From contig CALKVG010000582.1 in assembly GCA_937998045.1 (NCBI GenBank), forward strand, positions 1-10,687: 10,687 nt of DNA, written 5' to 3'. This document shows positions 1 through 5,747 of this stretch, in pieces (position 1 is the first letter of the stretch; every line of letters begins with the position of its first letter). Below the pieces are notes generated by a model that did not search any database, was not told the origin of the DNA, and saw nothing but the letters and a program-made list of their open reading frames with translations. A program made the position numbers and the translations under genes. This DNA is from an uncultured Myxococcales bacterium (GTDB taxonomy: Bacteria; Myxococcota_A; Polyangia; Polyangiales; Polyangiaceae).

Positions 1-17
1 GACGCCGTTCGTGTGGG

Positions 18-58
18 AGTTCGCTCCCTCGGCCCGGCGGGCCTCGGGCATGCGAACT
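18..58. promoter_or_regulatory. Long imperfect inverted repeat upstream of the response regulator
   Basis: AGTTCGC at 18-24 is matched by its exact reverse complement GCGAACT at 52-58. Nested inside are a 3-bp match (26-28 with 46-48) and GGCCC-GGC-GGGCC at 31-43. Together they form one extended hairpin or dyad ending 14 bases before the ATG at 73. No T-tract follows it, so a classic intrinsic terminator for an upstream gene is not well supported. It could be an operator (NtrC-type proteins bind dyads), a leader-RNA structure, or the tail of an upstream transcription unit. The pairing is seen directly; the role is inferred. Confidence 0.4.
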
Positions 59-72
59 ACACTCCCTGGGAC

Positions 73-1437
73 ATGGCTCAACGGGGTCGCATTCTCATCG
101 TGGACGACGAGGCCAACGCGCGCGGTGCCCTGAGCGAGATCCTCCGCGAAGAGGGTTACGCAACGGAGACTGCAGCGGACGGGTTCAAGGCGCTTGGAAA
201 GCTCGACGAATTCGCGCCGGACGTGATCCTCACGGACCTGAAGATGCCCGGTCTCGACGGGATCGCGTTCATGGAGAAGGCGCGCAGCGCCGCGCCAGGG
301 GCGGTCTTCGTCGTGATGACGGCGTTCGGCACGATTTCGAGCGCGGTGGAGGCGATGAAGAAGGGGGCCGAGAACTACCTCCTCAAGCCGCTCGACCCGG
401 AGGCCCTCGGCGCGGTGGTCGAGCGGGCCATGGAGAAGGCGCGCCTCCTCCAGGAGACGCGGAGGCTGCGCGACCGCCTGCGCGAGCGCAACGCCTTCAG
501 CCACGTCGTCTCGGCCGACCCCAAGATGCACGCCGTCCTCGAGCTCGTGGCGCAGGTGGGGCCGAGCAAGGCGAGCGTCCTTGTGACCGGCGAGAGCGGC
601 ACCGGCAAGGAGCTCGTGGCCGAGGCGATTCACCTCGCGTCTCCGCGCGCCCGTTCGCCGTTCGTCCGCCTGCACTGCGCGGCCCTGAGCGAGTCGCTCC
701 TCGAGAGCGAGCTTTTCGGGCACGAGCGCGGAGCGTTCACGGGCGCTGTCGGCCGGCGCGAGGGGCGCTTCAAGCAGGCCGACGGCGGCACGCTCTTCCT
801 CGACGAGATCGGCGAGATTTCCCCCGCGGTGCAGGTCAAGCTCCTGCGCTTCCTCCAGGAGAAGACGTTCGAGCGCGTCGGCGGCAACGAGACGCTCAAG
901 GTGGACGTGCGCGTGATCGCGGCGACGAACCGGGACCTCCTCGCGGAGATCAAGAAGGGCACCTTCCGCGAGGACCTCTTCTATCGTCTCAACGTCGTCA
1001 CGGTCGAGCTCCCGCCCTTGCGCGAGCGCCGTGGGGATATTCCGGCCCTGGCGAGCTTCTTCTTGCGCCGGTACGCCGCCGAGAACGGGAAGACGATCGA
1101 GACGTTCGCGGACGACGCGCTCGCGACGCTGCTCGAGTACCGCTGGCCCGGAAACGTCCGCGAGCTCGAGAACGTCATCGAGCGTGCGGTCGTCCTCTGC
1201 GAGGGGTCGAAGATCGAGAAGCGGCACCTTCCTCCCAGCGTCGTCCCCGCCGAAGAGCGCGACGGCGTGCCGGCGATCCCGGGCTCGACGATCGCGGAGC
1301 TCGAACGGTACGCCATCCTGAAAACGCTCGAAGCCTGCGGCGGCTCCACCTCGAAGGCCGCTACGGTGCTCGGCGTCAGCCCGCGCAAAATTCAATACAA
1401 GCTGCACGAATACGCGGTCGCGGAGAGCGGATCGTGA
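73..1437 (+). CDS. NtrC-family sigma-54-dependent response regulator (REC-AAA+-Fis HTH)
   Basis: A 454-aa two-component regulator that, when phosphorylated, should activate RNA polymerase carrying sigma-54 in the cytoplasm. The receiver domain (about 5-120) has acidic residues D11/D12, phosphoacceptor D55 (in LTDLKMPG), T83 and K105. The AAA+ domain (about 143-380) has Walker A GESGTGKE at 173-180, an intact GAFTGA sigma-54 contact loop at 220-225, and Walker B ending LDE at 243-245. It also has FREDLFYRLN and the RWPGNVRELENV segment. A Fis-type helix-turn-helix lies at about 423-447. All catalytic and phosphorylation residues are present. One small oddity is histidine at 201 (LHCAAL), where most family members have asparagine. 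The start is placed at ATG 73 because MAQRGRILIVDDE is a normal receiver N-terminus; an in-frame GTG at 13 would add 20 atypical residues. No clear Shine-Dalgarno is visible. The stop overlaps the next gene by 4 bp. No histidine kinase lies in the window, so the partner is unknown, and the family is certain but the regulon is not. Confidence 0.95.
   Translation: MAQRGRILIVDDEANARGALSEILREEGYATETAADGFKALGKLDEFAPDVILTDLKMPGLDGIAFMEKARSAAPGAVFVVMTAFGTISSAVEAMKKGAENYLLKPLDPEALGAVVERAMEKARLLQETRRLRDRLRERNAFSHVVSADPKMHAVLELVAQVGPSKASVLVTGESGTGKELVAEAIHLASPRARSPFVRLHCAALSESLLESELFGHERGAFTGAVGRREGRFKQADGGTLFLDEIGEISPAVQVKLLRFLQEKTFERVGGNETLKVDVRVIAATNRDLLAEIKKGTFREDLFYRLNVVTVELPPLRERRGDIPALASFFLRRYAAENGKTIETFADDALATLLEYRWPGNVRELENVIERAVVLCEGSKIEKRHLPPSVVPAEERDGVPAIPGSTIAELERYAILKTLEACGGSTSKAATVLGVSPRKIQYKLHEYAVAESGS
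1422..1427 (+). promoter_or_regulatory. Ribosome binding site for the ABC ATPase
   Basis: GGAGAG lies six bases before the GTG at 1434, inside the last codons of the response-regulator gene. It supports the GTG start and translational coupling through the GTGA start/stop overlap. Confidence 0.6.
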
Positions 1438-2357
1438 GCGACGCGGTTCTTCGCGTCACCGGACTCGCCAAGAAGTTCCAGAAGCCGTTCACAGGGACGG
1501 TGGTCACGGCCGTGCGCGGCATCTCGCTCGAGGTGTTTGCCGGCGACATCTTCGGCTTTCTCGGGCCGAACGGCGCGGGAAAGACGACGACCATCAAGAT
1601 GCTCATGGGGCTCATCGCCCCCAGCGCGGGGACGATGGAGATCCTCGGCGTCCGCGCGCCCTCCCCGGAGACGATGGCGCGCGTCGGCTTCCTCCCGGAG
1701 AACCCCTATGTGTATCCCTACCTGTCTCCGCGAGAGTTCGTGACGCTCTGTGGGCGTCTCTCCGGGCTCGCCGGGAGCACCCTCCGCGAGCGCTGCGTGA
1801 AGGTCATCGAGCGCGTGGGGATGGCGAGCGCCATCGACCGACCCGCCCGCACCCTGTCGAAGGGCATGCTGCAGCGAGTGGCCCTCGCCGCGGCGCTGGT
1901 CCACGAGCCGGAGCTCCTCGTCCTCGACGAGCCGATGAGCGGCCTCGACCCCGTCGGCCGCAAAGAGGTGCGCGACCTCATCCTCGAAGAGAAGCGACGC
2001 GGCCGGACCGTCTTCTTCTCGAGCCACATCTTGAGCGACGTCGAGATGCTCTGCGATCGCGTCTGCATCTTGCGAAAGGGAGAGGTCGTCGTCGCGGGCG
2101 CGCTTCGAGACCTCCTCTCGGCGGGCGACCGCCACAGCGAAGTGACCATCGGGGGCGCCAGCCCGACGCTGCGCGAGGCGCTCGCCGGCATCGCGAGCGC
2201 AACCCGCGAAGTCGGCGACCTCCTCGTCATGGAAGTCGAGGGCGACGACGCGGTGCGCGACGTCGTTCAACGCGCGCTCGCCGACGGCGCCCGCCTCGAG
2301 AGCGTCACGCCCAAGCGCGAGACGCTGGAGAATCTCTTCGTCCGCCGCGCGATCTGA
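1434..2357 (+). CDS. ABC transporter ATP-binding protein (DrrA/CcmA-like exporter type)
   Basis: A 307-aa nucleotide-binding subunit that would hydrolyse ATP on the inner face of the membrane to drive a separate permease. Visible motifs are Walker A GPNGAGKTT (44-52), a Q-loop region LPENPYVYPYLSP (87-99), the signature LSKGM (141-145), and Walker B LLVLDEP (161-167). A D-loop SGLDP (169-173) and the switch histidine H198 follow. In the Q-loop region glutamate E89 stands where many families have glutamine, as is usual in exporter-type ATPases. Residues from about 215 onward form the variable C-terminal extension seen in DrrA-like and ABC-2-type ATPases. It starts with GTG overlapping the regulator stop codon (GTGA) and has a good ribosome binding site, so the two are very probably co-expressed. 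No permease gene follows: the next gene is on the opposite strand. The substrate cannot be deduced. The protein is full length with no broken motifs. Confidence 0.93.
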   Translation: MSDAVLRVTGLAKKFQKPFTGTVVTAVRGISLEVFAGDIFGFLGPNGAGKTTTIKMLMGLIAPSAGTMEILGVRAPSPETMARVGFLPENPYVYPYLSPREFVTLCGRLSGLAGSTLRERCVKVIERVGMASAIDRPARTLSKGMLQRVALAAALVHEPELLVLDEPMSGLDPVGRKEVRDLILEEKRRGRTVFFSSHILSDVEMLCDRVCILRKGEVVVAGALRDLLSAGDRHSEVTIGGASPTLREALAGIASATREVGDLLVMEVEGDDAVRDVVQRALADGARLESVTPKRETLENLFVRRAI

Positions 2358-2388
2358 GGGCTCGGACAGGACGACGGCAACAAGAGGC

Positions 2389-2420
2389 GGCCGCCAAGCC
2401 ACAAAGGCGGCTCGGCGGCC
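2389..2420. terminator. Hairpin between convergent genes, probable terminator
   Basis: GGCCGCC (2389-2395) pairs with GGCGGCC (2414-2420). After one A/C mismatch, AGCC (2397-2400) pairs with GGCT (2409-2412), leaving an 8-base loop. It sits in the 88-bp gap between the ABC ATPase stop and the lipoprotein stop. Reading the minus strand, the stem is followed shortly by TCTTGTTG, a modest U-rich stretch, so termination of the minus-strand transcript is the better-supported role. On the plus strand no T-run follows. Confidence 0.5.
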
Positions 2421-2445
2421 CGGCCTGCTGTTCGGCTTCGGTGAT

Positions 2446-4575
2446 CTAAAACGCGGCGGCGGCGGCTTCGACGGCGGCCACGAGGAGGTCGGCCTCGAGG
2501 ACCCACGCCTCTGCCTGGCGCGGCTCCACGGGCGTGCCGTGGAACTCGGCCCCGTCGAGCGCCGCGATGATCTTCTGCGCCAGCGCGTCGCGGGCCTTCG
2601 TCAGGTCGTTCAAGAGCGCCACCGCGTTCTGGTACTTCGTGTCGCTCGTGGCGTCGCCGCTGGCGAGGGCCGCCGTCGAGATGCGCAGCGACGCGAGAGC
2701 GAGCGGCCCGACCGGCGCGTTGATGGCCTTGTACGCGCGGGCGAGGCGCTCGAACGCCTCGGTGTGATCGCCGACCGCCTCGGGCAGCGCGCGCTTCTCG
2801 AGCACCTCGGAGAGCACGCGCCCGTCGGACACGTAGTCGTCGGCGAGTCCGGCGAGCGCGAGCACCGTCGGGCGGATGTCGGTGTGATCGGACCAGACGG
2901 CGTCGCTGACGCCGTCGCGCTTGACGCCGGGGCCGACGATGCCGAGCCACGTGTGCGTGATCTCGGCCTGCACGCCGCCGTGGTTCCAGGCGAACCCGGG
3001 GTTCTCCTGGACGTCCGGTCCGGAGGTCTGGAAGAAGTAGTCGTCGTTGCCGAACATGACGAAGCTCGGCGTGCGCTGCGCGTCGCCGGTGACCATGTGC
3101 AAGAGGTTCAGCTCCGCCAGGTCGGCGAGGGCGACGGTGAGCTGGTCCGTGTTGCCCGTGATGGGGCTGACCGCGGTCAGCTTGGCGGCGGCGCGCTCGT
3201 AAGCGCGCGCTGCCGGCGTGCCCGGCGCCTGGTTGCCCTGGATGTAGAAGACCGGGACCATGTCGAAGTGGATGTCGAACGGCGTCGCCGCGAGCGACGA
3301 GTCGACCTTCGCGAGGAGCGACGTGATGTTCGCGTCGATCTCGCCGCTCTTCGCGTACGTGCACGGGATGGTGACGCCGTCGCAGTTCGCGGGGCTGGGC
3401 GGTCCGCCCGCGAAGTGGTCGTTCTCGTCGGCTGTGACGACGAAGACCGTATTGTCCTTCGTGATCCCGTCCGCGGCGAGGCGCGTGAAGAACGCATCGA
3501 AGGCCTGGTCGTACGCGGCGAGCTGGGCGACGTACCCCGCCTCGCCCGGGCCGAAAGCGTTGCCGCCCGCATGGTTGTCGTGCGCGTCGGAGATGTAGGC
3601 GAACGTCACCGCGATGCCGTGCTCCTGCATCGCCGCGACGTACGCGAGCGTCTGCGCGGCGCTGATCCCGCCGAAGCCGGGGAAGCCGCTTATGGGCTGC
3701 CCGCTCAGGTCCGTCAGCGGCCCGTTCGGGCTGATGAGCGGGGCGACGTACTTGTGCCCGAAGAGGCCATTGTAGCCGCTGTATCCGCCCGGCTCGTCCG
3801 GCAGAAGGTCGGCCACGCCGCCGTTCTCCGCCGAGCAGAGCGTGTCGCCCGCCGCGCAGTGCACGCTGATGCCGACGAAGTCCGCCGTGGCCTGGCTCGG
3901 GTTGGCCTTCGCCTCGGCGACCTGCGGAGAGCTCGCGCCGAAGACGGTGCGCAGGTCGCCCGATGTGTTCTCGAGCTCGATGTTCGCGATCGACGCGGCG
4001 CCGACGTTGCACCCCGCGCGGGTGTACGGAACCCACGGCGCCGGCGTGTTCTTGCCGTCGGGCGTGATCATGTTGAACGACGTGTCCGTCGTCGTGTTGA
4101 CGGGGTCGGTCCAGTAGGTGAACGAGCTCGCGAAGCCGTCGAAGAACTTGGACCCCGGCGGCGTGAAGAAGCCGTAGCTGTTGGCGACGGCCTGCCCGTG
4201 TCGGCTGGCGTAGACGCCGGTCAGCGACGTGACGATGTCGTCGGCCGTGTGCGAGATGAGCGGGGTGTGATGGTTCGAGAGCAGCGTGCCGCCGCCGGTC
4301 AGAAACGAGAGCAGGTGAGGCATCTGCTCGAGGTCCGACGGGACGTTCGGGTTGTCGCGGCGGAAGTGGACGTTGTCGAACTGGATGTAGATGACGTGCT
4401 TGACCGCGCTGGCCGACGCCATGAGCTGGCACACCGGCGCGCTCGTGGACAGCGCCTGGGACGTGCGCCCGACCGCCGACGTCTCGCCCGGCTGGCGTGG
4501 CGACTCACCGCCGCACGCAAGGAGCCCGACCGTTCCCGCGACGACGAACGTCGCATACCTGGCATGTCGATGCAT
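2446..4575 (-). CDS. Alkaline-phosphatase-superfamily lipoprotein (putative phosphoesterase)
   Basis: A 709-aa protein with a lipoprotein signal. The lipobox is L18-L19-A20-C21, followed by glycine, so outer-membrane or surface anchoring is likely rather than inner-membrane retention. The mature part reads as an alkaline-phosphatase/phosphodiesterase fold. KHVIYIQFDN (59-68) supplies first metal-ligand candidate D67. The segment SHTADDIVTSLTG (108-120) aligns by spacing with the nucleophile loop of nucleotide pyrophosphatase-type enzymes, making T110 the candidate nucleophile. SDAHDNH (329-335) and TADENDH (381-387) give Asp/His ligand candidates, and a later SDHTDIRPTVL gives a final His. 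The last roughly 110 residues are helical and Ala-rich. It also shares features with the phospholipase C/acid phosphatase phosphoesterase group, so the substrate (phosphodiester, phosphomonoester or sulfate) is open. The start at ATG 4575 is set by a near-perfect ribosome binding site and by the lipoprotein signal; the frame stays open 47 codons further upstream. From memory, similar proteins with the same C-terminal layout occur in actinobacteria, which might mean transfer. The superfamily is likely; the reaction is unknown. Confidence 0.85.
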   Translation of the reverse strand: MHRHARYATFVVAGTVGLLACGGESPRQPGETSAVGRTSQALSTSAPVCQLMASASAVKHVIYIQFDNVHFRRDNPNVPSDLEQMPHLLSFLTGGGTLLSNHHTPLISHTADDIVTSLTGVYASRHGQAVANSYGFFTPPGSKFFDGFASSFTYWTDPVNTTTDTSFNMITPDGKNTPAPWVPYTRAGCNVGAASIANIELENTSGDLRTVFGASSPQVAEAKANPSQATADFVGISVHCAAGDTLCSAENGGVADLLPDEPGGYSGYNGLFGHKYVAPLISPNGPLTDLSGQPISGFPGFGGISAAQTLAYVAAMQEHGIAVTFAYISDAHDNHAGGNAFGPGEAGYVAQLAAYDQAFDAFFTRLAADGITKDNTVFVVTADENDHFAGGPPSPANCDGVTIPCTYAKSGEIDANITSLLAKVDSSLAATPFDIHFDMVPVFYIQGNQAPGTPAARAYERAAAKLTAVSPITGNTDQLTVALADLAELNLLHMVTGDAQRTPSFVMFGNDDYFFQTSGPDVQENPGFAWNHGGVQAEITHTWLGIVGPGVKRDGVSDAVWSDHTDIRPTVLALAGLADDYVSDGRVLSEVLEKRALPEAVGDHTEAFERLARAYKAINAPVGPLALASLRISTAALASGDATSDTKYQNAVALLNDLTKARDALAQKIIAALDGAEFHGTPVEPRQAEAWVLEADLLVAAVEAAAAAF

Positions 4576-4746
4576 GAAGTCCTCCGCTGACTGGTTGTCG
4601 TTCCTCGCCTGCGCTTCTAGGAGGCACACGTCGCCGCCGCGCAAAGGTTCTGCAAACAGCCGGGAGCGATCCGCCTTCCGCAGAACGTTTCGCCGATCAC
4701 CGACACGGGATCGCAACAGAGCGCGCGCAGGTTCGCCGCAGACCGT
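4576..4746 (-). other. Intergenic region, likely promoter zone of the lipoprotein gene
   Basis: This 171-bp gap separates the TPR/coiled-coil gene stop from the lipoprotein start and is the longest non-coding stretch in the minus-strand series. It probably holds the lipoprotein promoter. I checked for a sigma-54 -24/-12 pair (GG, ten bases, GC) near the TTTGC segments and for a -35/-10 pair and found nothing convincing. Apart from the ribosome binding site and a short CGATC/GATCG inverted pair around 4693-4712 I see no defined element. Confidence 0.4.
4580..4585 (-). promoter_or_regulatory. Ribosome binding site fixing the lipoprotein start
   Basis: On the minus strand GGAGGA is followed by CTTC and then ATG at 4575. 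This is the strongest Shine-Dalgarno in the window and decides the start over the longer open frame reaching 4716. Confidence 0.8.
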
Positions 4747-5649
4747 TCAGAATCGACCGCCGATCCCGAGGACGCCGGGACCGATCATCGGCTCGAGGGC
4801 CAGAGGAGGGATCTCGCGCTTGCGCGTCTCGCGGCGCTCGGGGACGAACGTGAGCTGGGCGTGCACGATGCCGCCGATCGCTACCGCCATGAACGCCGCA
4901 CCGAACCCGTCCGCCACGATGGCCGCGAACTGGGCCCGCTGCTCGTAGCTCGAGGCCTCCAGGATGTCGTGTCGCTGGACGGCGGCGTTCGCCTGCAGCT
5001 GCTCGTAGATCGAAACCCCTGCGCCCCCGCAGCTCGCCGCGGCGGCCAGCACCTCGGTCGACAGAAACACCCAGCCGAGCGTCTCCTGCCCGTTCTGGAA
5101 CTGGCCCACGCCGAACGGCACTAGCGCGAGCCAGCGCGAGTGGCGATCGATCACGCTCTCCGTCGAGGCGAGCTTCTCGAGCATCGCCAGGCGCGACGCC
5201 GCCTTCTGCCGCTCCGCCTCCACGCGCGCCTTCTCCTCCTGCACCTTGCGGACCTGCTCGGCTTGAAGCGCCGCGAGGCGGTCGCGCAGCCGCGAGCGGG
5301 CGTCGATCAAGGCATCGGTCGCGTCGAGCGATACGCGCAGCGGGTCCGGTTGGTAGTCCGGCTTGTCCAGGAGCAGCTGCTCGAACACCCGCCCCGCGTC
5401 GTCCTTCCTGCCCTCGGCGAGGAGGACCGCGCCCAGGTACATCCGCGCGTCCGCGATGCTGTCGGGGTCCTTGAGGGGGCTCTTCTTCGACTCGAGGAGA
5501 GCGCGCAGACGTGCCTCTGCCTCGTCGTACTTGTGCGCGACGTACGCGCCGTGGGCCTTCTCCAGGTCGCTCTGGGCATCGGCCAGCGCGTCACGGTTCG
5601 CCGCGACGACGAGGACCACGGCCGCGAGGAGCTTGCCGCGCAAGCGCAC
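4747..5649 (-). CDS. Secreted TPR/coiled-coil protein with C-terminal membrane segments
   Basis: A 300-aa protein of unknown function. Residues 1-23 look like a Sec signal peptide (basic MRLRGK, then a hydrophobic core, then ALA before D24). About 27-100 forms two TPR-like helical hairpins (AHGAYVAHKYDEAEARL, and MYLGAVLLAEGRKDDAGRVFEQLL). About 118-160 is a charged coiled coil rich in Arg, Glu, Lys and Ala. After it come PFGVGQFQNGQ (178-188), a hydrophobic segment at about 191-212, a second at about 241-262, and a conserved-looking tail GPGVLGIGGRF ending in Phe. TPR plus GQFQNG-like membrane segments is a style I associate with myxobacterial envelope proteins, but no activity is known to me. 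It is probably an envelope scaffold or assembly factor. The start at GTG 5649 is chosen because it gives a clean signal peptide; the ribosome binding site is weak and the frame remains open upstream. It lies 98 bp downstream of the kinase gene, so it may belong to the same transcript and pathway. Confidence 0.75.
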   Translation of the reverse strand: MRLRGKLLAAVVLVVAANRDALADAQSDLEKAHGAYVAHKYDEAEARLRALLESKKSPLKDPDSIADARMYLGAVLLAEGRKDDAGRVFEQLLLDKPDYQPDPLRVSLDATDALIDARSRLRDRLAALQAEQVRKVQEEKARVEAERQKAASRLAMLEKLASTESVIDRHSRWLALVPFGVGQFQNGQETLGWVFLSTEVLAAAASCGGAGVSIYEQLQANAAVQRHDILEASSYEQRAQFAAIVADGFGAAFMAVAIGGIVHAQLTFVPERRETRKREIPPLALEPMIGPGVLGIGGRF

Positions 5650-5682
5650 ACCAAACGATCCAACGCGGGGCGTGCGCGCTGC

Positions 5683-5701
5683 AACCGAATTTTCGTCGGT
5701 T
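5683..5701. repeat. Small inverted repeat (6-bp stem) upstream of the TPR gene
   Basis: AACCGA (5683-5688) and TCGGTT (5696-5701) are exact reverse complements around a 7-base AT-rich loop. This gives a short hairpin 34 bases before the proposed GTG start on the minus strand. It could be an operator or a leader structure; the role is unknown. Confidence 0.35.
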
Positions 5702-5712
5702 CCCGCCAGCCT

Positions 5713-5739
5713 CCGGGCTCCGGGCACGGAGAAGCCCGG
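5713..5739. repeat. GC-rich hairpin just after the kinase gene
   Basis: Read on the minus strand, CCGGGCT-TCT-CCG pairs with CGG-AGCCCGG around a four-base loop; the TCT forms a bulge. The stem starts 8 bases after the kinase stop. There is no U-tract behind it, so full termination is doubtful. It could be an attenuator or RNA-processing/stability element setting the ratio of kinase to the downstream protein. Confidence 0.4.
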
Positions 5740-5747
5740 CCGATTTC

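Noticed and set aside
13..72. GTG start at 13 for the response regulator
   Set aside because: It would add 20 residues unlike a receiver N-terminus and would run through the inverted repeat; ATG 73 gives the normal start.
1392..2402. 336-codon minus-strand open frame opposite the ABC ATPase
   Set aside because: The opposite strand has every ABC ATPase motif; this is its shadow.
2267..4432. 721-codon minus-strand open frame over the lipoprotein gene
   Set aside because: It is Arg/Gly/His-rich low-complexity translation in another frame of a gene with a lipobox, metal-ligand motifs and a strong ribosome binding site.
2539..4590. 683-codon plus-strand open frame opposite the lipoprotein gene
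   Set aside because: Repetitive Arg/Val/Asp/Glu composition with no domain motifs; a typical antisense shadow of high-GC coding DNA.
4620..4680. Possible sigma-54 promoter around TTTGC segments upstream of the lipoprotein
   Set aside because: The required GG and GC pair with ten-base spacing is not present.
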